Shown here: positions 7,624 to 14,804 of the stretch, piece after piece | Layout: every line of letters starts with the position of its first letter | Position numbering within the stretch: the stretch's first letter is position 1 | Assembly (NCBI GenBank): GCA_963581225.1 | Contig: CAUZMW010000042.1 | Location: 1 to 21,476 of the forward strand | Origin: SMWC01 sp963581225 | Lineage (GTDB): Bacteria > Pseudomonadota > Gammaproteobacteria > Steroidobacterales > Rariloculaceae | Reading direction: 5' to 3' | Length of the DNA stretch: 21,476 bases | The notes under the pieces: generated by a model | Told to the model about the DNA's origin: nothing | What the model saw: the letters and a program-made list of their open reading frames with translations, nothing else | The model's database searches: none | Program-made: the position numbers and the translations under genes

Positions 7624-8126
7624 CAGTCGAACCAGTAAGCTTGATACGGGATCATTCGCCCCGCCGTGATAATCGCGGCCCACAACACTAAGCTCACGCC
7701 ACCCGCGAGTCTTGCGCCGACAGGCGGAACAGGATCGAGGTCCCACTCGCCGACTCGACGGTACACCGTCGTATAGAACACCCACACGTTGATTCCGGCA
7801 AAGACGAGCAATCCCATCTTGGCGCGAAAGAAGAGATTGGCGTACTTATCGAGCGGCGCAGCAAAAAAGAGCAGCGCCCCTGAGATCACCATTACGGAAA
7901 AGCCGGCGACAATCCACGGCAGAAGCCGTTCTGAGAGCTCCGAGATCGGCACGCGTAACAGCGTCATACCCATCAAGCGCAGATTGAGAAGGACGGCCAT
8001 CCCGACGAACACGCATAACGTCATGACGTGTACCGTCAGGACGATGAGATACAGGTAACGGGATTCGTGGACGGCAATACTGGCCGGCGTCGCCGCCAGC
8101 CAGTCGAAGAATCCGAAGACAGACAT
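7623..8126 (-). CDS. DUF6644 family multipass membrane protein (first of pair)
   Basis: The 167-residue protein has about four helices: 22-48, 70-92, 100-119 and 140-157. His20 precedes and His33 lies within the first helix (LTVHVMTLCVFVG), followed by NLRLMG at 48-53; later RAKMGLL and the C-terminal ITAGRMIPYQAYWFD. The conserved membrane His and the Arg after it are the family's most striking residues and could bind a cofactor or metal, although that is inference. The gene overlaps its paralogue downstream by a TGATG junction, and it begins 53 bp after a DUF6152 gene on the same strand. Between them lies a short stretch that itself looks like the end of a third DUF6644 gene (8129-8179). 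Confidence 0.8.
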   Translation of the reverse strand: MSVFGFFDWLAATPASIAVHESRYLYLIVLTVHVMTLCVFVGMAVLLNLRLMGMTLLRVPISELSERLLPWIVAGFSVMVISGALLFFAAPLDKYANLFFRAKMGLLVFAGINVWVFYTTVYRRVGEWDLDPVPPVGARLAGGVSLVLWAAIITAGRMIPYQAYWFD

Positions 8127-8128
8127 TC

Positions 8129-8179
8129 TCAGCGCAGCGCGATCATTCGCCCCGCCAGGCAGGCCAGGATCGACGTCCG
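8129..8179 (-). pseudogene. possible C-terminal relic of a third DUF6644 gene
   Basis: Directly after, and in the same frame as, the TAG stop of the DUF6152 gene the minus strand reads RTSILACLAGRMIALR and TGA (8129-8131). LAGRMI matches the end of the intact DUF6644 protein (ITAGRMIPY). The 16-nt string GATCATTCGCCCCGCC is shared exactly at 8141-8156 and 7650-7665. The TGA lies 2 nt before the next DUF6644 ATG, the spacing expected of a tandem gene. Only about 16 codons remain, so chance cannot be excluded. Confidence 0.35.
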
Positions 8180-8617
8180 CTAATCAGTCTCTGGAGTTCC
8201 GGGGCTCGGGTTGCCGTCGGCGCCAGGTGCCGAGCCGCCCATGAACACCTTGCGGCCGTCGAGATATTCGAAGAAAACCGCAACGCCTTTGTTCTCACCG
8301 CTCTTTGCCTGGTAAGCGAAGACCTTGATCTCCGATCCCACCGGCAACGCGTCCTTCGTGAGACCATGCCGGAAGAGATTCACCGGAGGACCTCCCTCGA
8401 AGCCCCAGTTCGTTACCGTGCCGTCTTCGCCGGTCACGTCTACCCAGAGCCAGGAATGCGGGTTAACCAACTCCACGAGGGTGACGACACCTTGCATATT
8501 CAGTGGCCGGTTCTCGTCGTATGCCGCTGCAAACGAGTGATGCGCCGACACCGGCACGGAGACCAGCAGTGCGACACCGGTCGCAATCTTACAGACTAGC
8601 CCGAAAATTCTCCGCAT
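8180..8617 (-). CDS. secreted DUF6152 family protein
   Basis: The 145-residue product has a signal peptide (MRRIFGLVCK to VPVSA, residues 1-25) followed by HHSFAAAYDENRP. The core reads MQGVVTLVELVNPHSWLWVD, VTGEDGTVTNWGFEGG, VNLFRHGLTKDALPVGSEIK and YLDGRKVFMGG, colinear with the product of 5293-5691. The NPH His is mature residue 29, the same spacing as in that paralogue. The Gly/Pro-rich last 15 residues look disordered. A strong AGGAGGGGAAGG lies just before the ATG. The gene heads the sub-cluster DUF6152, two DUF6644-like genes, ABM and onwards, 33 bp after the stop of a PDLxGxW gene. A small exported beta protein that works with the adjacent membrane pair is a reasonable reading, but unproven. 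Confidence 0.88.
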   Translation of the reverse strand: MRRIFGLVCKIATGVALLVSVPVSAHHSFAAAYDENRPLNMQGVVTLVELVNPHSWLWVDVTGEDGTVTNWGFEGGPPVNLFRHGLTKDALPVGSEIKVFAYQAKSGENKGVAVFFEYLDGRKVFMGGSAPGADGNPSPGTPETD

Positions 8618-8650
8618 AAACCTTCCCCTCCTAAAAGTCGACCACAGTTC

Positions 8651-9787
8651 TCATCTTGCCGACTCAGCCTCGTATTCGGCCGCGCGAACTCGCGCGCCTC
8701 TGAGAACGTTGATAATGCCATAGTTTTGCTCGTGACAGGCGGATTCGAACAGGCCCGGTGGCTCCATCATGGGCCACGGAACCTCGATGCTCCAGGGGCT
8801 TTCCCAGGTGGAGGGATCCGTCATTGTGGCCTCATAGAGAAGCGTATCGTCAGCCACTCGCGTCAGGCGTTCGACCAGGTGCAAATTGTCCGCGGAGCCG
8901 TCCCATTTGCGGCTCTCGTGAAAATTCGTCGTCTCGATCACGAGCGTATCGCCTTCCCAGTGAGCGCGCGAATCTCCAAGGTAGCTGCGCACACTATCCG
9001 GCGCGTGGGGCGACCCGTCCAGATGAAGAATCCGCACGTCGCTGTTGGCCTGGGTCATCAAAATCACATAGTCGGGGGTCTGAACGATCTGCGACTGGCC
9101 CGTGTTTTGCACGAACGGCACCCGCGGTGGTCCCTGGTTGCCCTGAATACAACGCTCGTAGAGGCCACGGGACTCCAGCGTGTGGCGGCGCGCTTGCGCC
9201 TGTAACCTGATCTCTCCTTCCGGTGTCAGCGCCGGTATTTTCCCATCCGGCGGATCCACGACGAGCGATGTTCTTCGATTCGGCCGAATCGGGCTCTGCC
9301 AATTGTCCATGCCGAATTCGGTCCAGTCGTAATGGACAGTCGCCGGATCCACAGCAGCGTCCTGAGTGGCCCATCGGACAAACGCGGTGACGGCTTCTTC
9401 CGGCGTGTGCAATGGCTTACCGGCGAGTTCGTCCGGACGTTCGAGCGGAACGTAAGCGACGTTCAGCCAGTAGCCCTCCAGGTCTGGATCGCCCCACGGC
9501 GTTCTCGGCGGCGCCTGCCGGGGGTCGGTCGGATCCCACATATCCTGATGAGTGGCGTCGGCTATGAAGGCCTCGGCTTCCTCCTGAAAGTAGGCATACG
9601 TCGATTCAGCGGTGTGCGGGGAGGCCGCTCGGGCCGCGGCCACAGTTTCGGCGGCTTCCTGATTGATCAGCGCAGAGGGCGGCGGCTGGTCCTGGGCCGC
9701 GGCCGGCGCAGTAGCCAATAAGCTCACCGCTATTGGCAGTATTACGGTATGCCGCGACGCAAAGCCTCTAGTACCCATGTATGTCAT
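8651..9787 (-). CDS. secreted PDLxGxW family protein (long form)
   Basis: This 378-residue protein is the longest family member here. The signal peptide ends in TAPAAAQ. Residues 36-100 are an extra Ala/Glu-rich helical segment (ALINQEAAETVAAARAASPH) before the motif DPDLEGYWLNVAYVP. Then come NRRTSLVVDPPDGKIPALTP, ARRHTLESRGLYERCIQG, QIVQTPDYVILMTQANSD, LGDSRAHWEGDTLVIETTNF, HLVERLTRVADDTLLYEATM, TDPSTWESPW and ESACHEQNYG. The two mature Cys are those conserved in the family. ATG 9787 has AGAGG only 3-4 nt upstream; ATG 9778 (three codons later) may be the real start. It begins 7 bp after the stop of the preceding paralogue and precedes a DUF6152 gene. No enzyme motif is evident. Confidence 0.85.
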   Translation of the reverse strand: MTYMGTRGFASRHTVILPIAVSLLATAPAAAQDQPPPSALINQEAAETVAAARAASPHTAESTYAYFQEEAEAFIADATHQDMWDPTDPRQAPPRTPWGDPDLEGYWLNVAYVPLERPDELAGKPLHTPEEAVTAFVRWATQDAAVDPATVHYDWTEFGMDNWQSPIRPNRRTSLVVDPPDGKIPALTPEGEIRLQAQARRHTLESRGLYERCIQGNQGPPRVPFVQNTGQSQIVQTPDYVILMTQANSDVRILHLDGSPHAPDSVRSYLGDSRAHWEGDTLVIETTNFHESRKWDGSADNLHLVERLTRVADDTLLYEATMTDPSTWESPWSIEVPWPMMEPPGLFESACHEQNYGIINVLRGARVRAAEYEAESAR

Positions 9788-9794
9788 ACGCCTC

Positions 9795-10682
9795 TTAATC
9801 AGTGGTTACGTCCTCGTCATAGAAGCCCAGTGGCCGATACATCATCGGCTCCACAATCGGTATGCACTGGAACTCGTTTAATTTCGCGTTCTCTTCCACG
9901 TGTCGATAGAGCATGAAACCGATATTCCAGGGTCGGGTGAAGACATTCGGGTCTTCGATAGTCGCTTCATAGCGCAAGTGATAGGGGCTCACCGGCGTCC
10001 ATCGCTCGACCACATGCAGCGCATCGCTGGCAAAATTTCCCGCACGGTCAAACCAGAGATGATCGTTGAATCCCGAGACATCGATGACTAATGTGTCGTC
10101 TTCCCAATGACCGTTGGACGTGCCCATCCACGAGGCGTCGAGCGCCGGTCTGTCATAGTCCATATAGACTGTCCGGGAGGCACCTTTGTACTCGTACACG
10201 ATGAGGATCTGCTCGGGAGTTTGGAAAATTTGGAACGGATAGGGCATGTAATTCGCGCGCGGCACGCCGGCACGGAAGCACTGCAGCTCCGGCTCACCCG
10301 TATCGAAGCGGCTGGGGTCGTTCGTAACATTCACAACCGTCCGATTGTCGTAGTTCTCCTGCCTCTTTGTCAGCGCCCATTCCTGATACGGCAGCTCGTC
10401 GCCCTCGACGATGCCGAACCCCGCACGACCGGCGCCCCAGACGCCCAGGAGTTCAGCATAAGGCCCGGGTTGCACCGAATGCGAGACGATCTCCCAATTC
10501 GCTGTCGTGAAGGATTGCCAGATTCCGCTCAGATCGGGATCGCCGCTCGCGGTTTGCGGCGGCGTATAGGAAGGAAACGACGCGGCGGGTAGGGTTTGCG
10601 CAGCCGAGGGCATCGCGGTTAGAGCGAACATCACACCGACGGTCGTTAACGCCGAGATCGCACTGCTGAATCGCATTGGCAT
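9795..10682 (-). CDS. secreted PDLxGxW family protein
   Basis: The 295-residue start at ATG 10682 (GGAG 9 nt upstream) is preferred to TTG 10706. The signal peptide runs to TAMPSAAQ. The motif is DPDLSGIWQSFTTANWEI. It continues with LPYQEWALTKRQENYDNR, a Cys in LQCFRAGVPRANYMPYPF, FQTPEQILIVYEYKG, TSNGHWEDDTLVIDVSGF, HVVERWTPVSPYHLRYEATI, EDPNVFTRPWNIGFMLYRH and a last Cys in FQCIPIV. It is colinear with 4550-5290 along most of the length (MPYPFQ(I/V), QTPEQ, HLWFDRAGN versus QTWFDRSGN), so the two are likely recent duplicates. There are exactly two mature Cys. It lies between a VOC gene (39 bp upstream) and the long PDLxGxW gene. Periplasmic; function unknown. Confidence 0.86.
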   Translation of the reverse strand: MPMRFSSAISALTTVGVMFALTAMPSAAQTLPAASFPSYTPPQTASGDPDLSGIWQSFTTANWEIVSHSVQPGPYAELLGVWGAGRAGFGIVEGDELPYQEWALTKRQENYDNRTVVNVTNDPSRFDTGEPELQCFRAGVPRANYMPYPFQIFQTPEQILIVYEYKGASRTVYMDYDRPALDASWMGTSNGHWEDDTLVIDVSGFNDHLWFDRAGNFASDALHVVERWTPVSPYHLRYEATIEDPNVFTRPWNIGFMLYRHVEENAKLNEFQCIPIVEPMMYRPLGFYDEDVTTD

Positions 10683-10721
10683 CGTTATCGTCTCCGGTAG
10701 CCTCAAACTGGTTGCGTGACT

Positions 10722-11204
10722 CTACTCCCAGCGATCCATCGCCTGCCAGTGCAGCGACGCTGGCGGCAGCTCTGACAGCTCCATCCGGATCCCGTCCGGG
10801 TCGATGATATTCGATAGAACGGCGTGGGTACTGCTGACACGGCTATCCTGGACCTCCGCGCCTCGCGCGCGGAACATCGAAATCGCGGCGTCCATATCAT
10901 CGACGTGTATGCCGAAGTGATTGAGCCCGGCCGGCCGATTGTCATTAACCGGTTGCAATTCAACGAACGTGTTTTCGCTGACCTGTACGTAGATGAGAGC
11001 GATCTCTCCTGCATCATTGGTAACTCGAAACGCTTCCGGAAAACCGAGCGTCTCGGTGTAATAGGTCAAGGCAGCATCGAGATCAGGTACGGCAATACCA
11101 ACGTGATTGACGCCGACGATGTTCTGGTTCCGGCCCTGGGCGATCGCCATCTGGACGGCCAGCCCAACCGCGATTCCGCCGACGAATAGTGAAAGTCCCC
11201 GCAT
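10722..11204 (-). CDS. exported VOC (glyoxalase/dioxygenase superfamily) protein
   Basis: The 160-residue protein has an N-terminal hydrophobic signal (MRGLSLFVGGIAVGLAVQMA, cut near IAQG) followed by one VOC domain with two beta-alpha-beta-beta-beta repeats. The four usual metal ligands are visible as His34 (VNHVGIAV), Glu82 (TFVELQP), His96 (LNHFGIHV) and Glu142 (IRMELSE). The layout DLDAALTYYTETLGF and DMDAAISMFRARG is typical of methylmalonyl-CoA epimerase and glyoxalase-like members, but VOC sequence alone does not give the substrate. Export is unusual for the family. AAGGA lies 8-9 nt before the ATG. It heads a run of closely spaced genes on the minus strand, 161 bp from the MBL gene upstream of it. 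Confidence 0.87.
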   Translation of the reverse strand: MRGLSLFVGGIAVGLAVQMAIAQGRNQNIVGVNHVGIAVPDLDAALTYYTETLGFPEAFRVTNDAGEIALIYVQVSENTFVELQPVNDNRPAGLNHFGIHVDDMDAAISMFRARGAEVQDSRVSSTHAVLSNIIDPDGIRMELSELPPASLHWQAMDRWE

Positions 11205-11365
11205 GATCAGTTCCTTTTTTATATCGTTATCTACGAGTGGAGGAATACGTCACTACGCGAAAGATACCTTACTTGCCCCTCCGAAGTCAGTCGCCGCCCC
11301 ACTGCTCCCGCCAGACGCCAAGTATCTCCTGGCTACCGCGTTCAGGCGCATAGCTGTAGCAGCGT

Positions 11366-12331
11366 TTAGCGGTGATCATAAACAACGACATTCTCACCGA
11401 TTTCGATGGTCATCAGGTCATGACCTACGACGAGCGGCCCGTCGTAGGTTCGTCTAGTCTGCGCGACGAGGTCGGCGAGAGCAAGTTCCGGTATGTCGGG
11501 TGCCGCCAGCCTGACCATGTGCGTATAGACGGCGAGCTTCGGCTGAATCTGCTGAAATACGACGCCTGCTTCTTCCGGCGTCGTGTGGTGGTCCTTTATC
11601 GCGTCGAGCGCGGGATACTTCTCGAACAGTCGCTCATCGGCGGCCACGACCTCGTGGATGACGACATCGGCCCCCCTGCCCGCCTCGATCAGATTCTCGT
11701 CGAATTGTGTGTCGCCGCTGATCAAAACAGAACGGCCCGCATAGTCGATACGATAACCATAAGCCGGTGTAACCAGCGCACCGTGATTAACCGTGAACGC
11801 CGTCACTCTTAGATCGCCCTCGGCGTAGATCTCTCCGCCACTTGAGAACTCGATCACGTCGAACGCTGCCCCCGCTCGCGGCAACCCTTCATCGGCGACA
11901 CGAATGTCGATATCTCGCGCATAGGCTGCTAGCAGTCCTTGTGTCACGTCCTTGGTACCTGTCGGACCCAGGATCTGCAGCGCGTGTTGTCGTTGACCGA
12001 ACGCAGGCGGGAGCCAGCCTGTAAGCCACAGATCGGCTAGTCCACTGATATGGTCGTGATGAAAATGAGTCAAGAAGACGGCGTCAAGCTCTCGCAGGGG
12101 TACGCCGAGTTGCCAGATCCGGAGGCTCGTCCCTCGACCGGCATCGAATAACAACTTCTGAGAACCTGCTTCGACGAGCGTCGCTGCGCCGAAACGATCT
12201 GGCCTTGGAGTCGGTGTTCCCGTTCCCAGAAGCGTTACGCGCAACGTCTGCGCATTGGCTTCGTTGAACAATAACGGAGCCAACGCCAGCATGAGCGTGA
12301 CAACCATCAAACGTGTTAACTTGCCATGCAT
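11366..12331 (-). CDS. secreted metallo-beta-lactamase-fold hydrolase (RNase Z / AtsA arylsulfatase-like)
   Basis: The 321-residue protein has a signal peptide (MHGKLTRLMVVTLMLALAPL to NEANA). The mature protein opens with VTLLGTGTPTPRPDRFGAAT and contains the zinc motif HxHxDH as H89-F-H91-H-D93-H94 (LTHFHHDHISGL). Further ligands are expected in the TVNHG, SGDTQFDENL and VVGHDLMTI blocks, and DHHTTPEEAGVVF resembles the HxxxxEA block of RNase Z-type enzymes. The combination of signal peptide and RNase Z-like body resembles AtsA, the secreted arylsulfatase of Pseudoalteromonas carrageenovora, so hydrolysis of a sulfate or phosphate ester in the periplasm is plausible. A tRNA-processing role is ruled out by export. 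The arylsulfotransferase-like gene at 16224-17816 would be a fitting partner, though it is 4 kb away. Confidence 0.88.
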   Translation of the reverse strand: MHGKLTRLMVVTLMLALAPLLFNEANAQTLRVTLLGTGTPTPRPDRFGAATLVEAGSQKLLFDAGRGTSLRIWQLGVPLRELDAVFLTHFHHDHISGLADLWLTGWLPPAFGQRQHALQILGPTGTKDVTQGLLAAYARDIDIRVADEGLPRAGAAFDVIEFSSGGEIYAEGDLRVTAFTVNHGALVTPAYGYRIDYAGRSVLISGDTQFDENLIEAGRGADVVIHEVVAADERLFEKYPALDAIKDHHTTPEEAGVVFQQIQPKLAVYTHMVRLAAPDIPELALADLVAQTRRTYDGPLVVGHDLMTIEIGENVVVYDHR

Positions 12332-12659
12332 GAGTCGGCCTTATAGTAAGGAAATGCTCAAGTTGTGGGCGCTAGTTTAGCCTAAACAAGACAGTCTGAA
12401 ATCCTATGGATCTGCCAACCTGCTGTATACCGTGCCAGCAGCGCCCGGAAGTCCCTGTTTAAGGCACGCGCCCCTCTATTCCCAAGTGGCTCTCAGAGGC
12501 GTATGTTTAATATGTCGCCGGGCCGCTTGGACCCCGTAGCCTCACGCAGATAGATACCAAAACCAAGACGGAGATCCTGAGCGCTCGGTGACCCTGATCA
12601 CAAAACTTGAGTACCAGAGACTCAGGAACGGGACGGCCACTGGAGTAGGTTGAGAAGGC
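12332..12659. other. 328-bp divergent intergenic region, no gene seen
   Basis: This lies between the divergently transcribed MBL gene (-) and CBS gene (+), so it should hold both promoters. I see no open frame with a ribosome site, no tRNA-like cloverleaf and no convincing hairpin with a T-tract. The half next to 12440-12500 has short C/G-rich runs (AGCAGCGCCCGGAAGTCCCT) but no recognisable element. No strong -35/-10 pair stands out. Confidence 0.5.
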
Positions 12660-13094
12660 ATGAAGCTCGTCAGTCAGCTTCTGACATCAAAGGGGCACGA
12701 CGTCTGGTCGATCGCACCGGACACGACGGTGCTGAATGCCCTACAACTCATGGCCGATAGAAAAATAGGCGCCCTGCTCGTCCTGGACGAAGATAAGCTC
12801 GTGGGAGTTTTCTCGGAGCGTGACTACGCTCGCAAGGTCGTCCTGAAGGGCAAGTCATCCAAAGACACGTCGGTCGGCGATGTCATGAGTTCGAACATTG
12901 TCCGTGTTGTACCCGATCAGACCACCGAACTATGTATGAGTCTGATGACGGAGAAACGCGTTCGCCATCTACCTGTCGTCGATGGCGACAAGGTAATCGG
13001 CGTTATTTCAATCGGGGACGTGGTGAAGGCTGTCATCGCCGATAGGGAAGACGTCATCGAACAGCTCGAGCAGTATATTACTGGAACGTTCTAG
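12660..13094 (+). CDS. tandem CBS-domain protein
   Basis: The 144-residue cytoplasmic protein consists almost only of two CBS domains. CBS1 is about residues 8-62 (VWSIAPDTTVLNALQLMADR, KIGALLVLDEDKLVGVFSER then DYAR) and CBS2 about 73-132 (VMSSNIVRVVPDQTTELCMS, RHLPVVDGDKVIGVISIGDV). The G-x-(I/V)-S-x-(R/G)-D pattern of both repeats is kept. CBS pairs form a Bateman module that binds adenosine nucleotides such as AMP, ATP or NAD, and this stand-alone type of about 140-145 residues is widespread in proteobacteria. No effector domain is attached, so the partner is unknown. GAGAAGG lies close to the ATG. The gene stands alone on the plus strand, 221 bp before a DUF6152 gene. Confidence 0.95.
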   Translation: MKLVSQLLTSKGHDVWSIAPDTTVLNALQLMADRKIGALLVLDEDKLVGVFSERDYARKVVLKGKSSKDTSVGDVMSSNIVRVVPDQTTELCMSLMTEKRVRHLPVVDGDKVIGVISIGDVVKAVIADREDVIEQLEQYITGTF

Positions 13095-13315
13095 CGAGCA
13101 CGTCGACAATACTTCGCCGCTACGCCAACAGCCTGTTTCAAAGTTGACGGATCGCCAAACTTACCCAGCGTAACTAGTACGCATCACCGTGGATCTATGC
13201 TTTTATTGCCGTGCTCGGGAGAGCTGGAGTACGATCGCGGTACGCCTGTTGGCTGAAGAGAATTCACGGCTTACGAATGCACACCTTGGTTCGAGGGTAT
13301 CGAGTGAGGTAGACA

Positions 13316-13738
13316 ATGGGAAAACCCAGCATCATGTTTCCACCAACGGCGCTGGCGCTACTGGCCGGGCTCTCCGTTTCGGCCCACCACAGTCCGGGGT
13401 ACTACTTCGAGACGGCCGTCGTCATCGTCCACGCCGATGCGACAGTCGTGTCGTTCACTCCGGCCAATCCCCACGGCCGGCTGGTCTATTCTATGCCGAA
13501 TGACGAGGGCATCTACAAAGAATGGATTGCGGAACTTCCGGCCAACAATATGATGCGCCGCTTTGGCGTAACGGCGAACATTATCAGCGCGGGCGACAAA
13601 GTCACTCTGAGGGGTAATCCGGGCCGGAACGGAGCGACGATGCTTCGAGTGACCCATGCACTTCTTCCCAGCGGGGAAGTCGCGACATTCTATGCCCCGC
13701 AAGGAAGCGGTTCACCCGAAGACCTGCAGGTGAACTGA
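13316..13738 (+). CDS. secreted DUF6152 family protein (divergent member)
   Basis: The 140-residue protein has a signal peptide MGKPSIMFPPTALALLAGLS to VSA (1-23) then HHSPGYYFE. The core matches DUF6152 less closely than the other copies: DATVVSFTPANPHGRLVYSM, EWIAELPANNMMRRFGVTAN, SAGDKVTLRGNPGRNGATML and LLPSGEVATFY. The Trp, the N-x-(M/L)-x-R block and the GDKV strand are all recognisable. The NPH His is mature residue 30. GAGGTAG lies just before the ATG. It is the only plus-strand copy and has no PDLxGxW gene beside it; on its 3' side lies a decayed SYLF gene on the opposite strand. It may be a relic of another copy of the cluster or a partner supplied in trans. Confidence 0.8.
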   Translation: MGKPSIMFPPTALALLAGLSVSAHHSPGYYFETAVVIVHADATVVSFTPANPHGRLVYSMPNDEGIYKEWIAELPANNMMRRFGVTANIISAGDKVTLRGNPGRNGATMLRVTHALLPSGEVATFYAPQGSGSPEDLQVN

Positions 13739-13768
13739 GCCGCGTGCAGCAGCACGGCCACAGTCCAG

Positions 13769-13987
13769 CTGCATTGCCGCGCCTGCGTCCCAACCACCGT
13801 CAATGATAGTCCGCAAACGGTCGGCACTCTGGAACAGAATCACGAGGTCGTATTGCTGCGCACCGAAACTGAAACCGACGCCACCCATCCCCATCTTCAT
13901 GTACGCGGTTTCGTCACTATTCTTATAACCCATTACTTGCCCGAACCCGCCAGAAAAACCGAGGGATACCAATGCTTCCCAGCTCAT
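13769..13987 (-). pseudogene. SYLF (Ysc84-type lipid-binding) domain fragment
   Basis: The minus-strand frame reads VSLGFSGGFGQVMGYKNSDE, TAYMKMGMGGVGFSFGAQQY, DLVILFQSADRLRTIIDGGW and DAGAAM. This corresponds to the middle of a SYLF domain, in which a Gly-rich strand, YMKM-x-x-G-G-x-G-x-G-x-G-A and the (L/V)(V/I)(L/I)xFxxxxxLxxFxxxGW block follow one another. Intact proteins have about 190-250 residues; here the N-terminal 80 or so are missing (a stop lies at 14006-14008, 18 codons before any match could extend) and the C-terminal third is replaced by sequence antisense to the DUF6152 gene. No signal peptide or ribosome site is seen. It is a fragment left by deletions on both sides. Confidence 0.65.
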
Positions 13988-14043
13988 CTGAAAACGCGAC
14001 CTAGGTCAAGGACGGTGCGTGGAAACTCTGTACGATAGGCCAG

Positions 14044-14804
14044 ATGACCAGAGAACTCGACATCAAGCAGCTGGCGGCCTTCTCCCCATTGAGCGGGCTG
14101 AAGACGCGGTGCTCGAGAAAGCCTCGTTAGTCCAGGCGAAGCGAGGCCAAATTCTGTTTAAAGAGGGTGGCCCGGAAAAACGCACGATCTATGTGCTGCC
14201 CGGGACCGTGGAACTCAGAAAAGACGGTGACGTCGTGGAGACCATCGCGGCCGGCTCGGACGCGGCACGCAACCCGCTATCGCCACTTCTGCCTCGCGAG
14301 CATACTGCTGTGGCCGCGGGCGTCGCCGAAGTCGTCATTATCGACACCGAAATCCTGGACTCGATATTGACCTAGGGTCAAACGGGCAGCTACGAAGTCG
14401 GCGAATTAAGGGGCGAAGCGGGTAAAGAGAGCGGCGACTGGATGACTAGCCTCCTGCAGACCGAAGCCTTCCAGAGAATACCGCCGGCGAATATTCAAGA
14501 GATCTTCATGCGCTTAAAGCAAGTTAACTACAGCGCGGGAGACACCGTTATACGGGAGGGAGATGAAGGCGATCACTTCTACGTCATCGCCCGTGGCCGA
14601 TGCATGGTCACGCGAAAGGAGGCGCGAAAGAAGACAGACATCGAGCTAACCGAGTTGTCTGTCGGCGACACATTCGGCGAGGAAGCGTTGATCTCAGGAA
14701 ATAAACGCAACGCGACCGTCGCGATGCTGACCGACGGTTCCCTAATGTGCCTGGGCAACGATGATTTTCAAGCTCTACTTAACGGGCACTCCAGCGCTCT
14801 CTGA
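14044..14804 (+). pseudogene. dual cyclic-nucleotide-binding-domain protein, broken
   Basis: Three pieces of one known protein type can be read. MTRELDIKQLAAFSPLSGLK starts at 14044; a 1-nt shift near 14095-14107 moves to the frame reading DAVLEKASLVQAKRGQILFK, then EGGPEKRTIYVLPGTVELRK (first cNMP domain) to DSILT. A TAG at 14373-14375 interrupts, replacing the Trp of the usual LTWDQTGSYEV, followed in frame by GQTGSYEVGELRGEAG. The second domain starts around 14442: WMTSLLQTEAFQRIPPANIQ, AGDTVIREGDEGDHFYVIAR, VGDTFGEEALISGNKRNATV. The frame ends at LLNGHSSAL where family members I know continue into a C-terminal rhodanese domain. The tail overlaps the convergent amidohydrolase gene by 26 bp. 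Frameshift, nonsense and truncation together mean the gene is dead, although the 14442-14804 part could still make a lone domain. Confidence 0.85.

Noticed and set aside
7624..7785. N-terminal extension of the second DUF6644 gene (start 7785)
   Set aside because: It overlaps the first DUF6644 gene out of frame, has Arg/Cys-rich sequence, and ATG 7623 gives a normal family start with TGATG coupling.
12332..12659. tRNA or small RNA in the longest gap
   Set aside because: No cloverleaf arms, TTC loop or T-tract terminator could be paired by eye.
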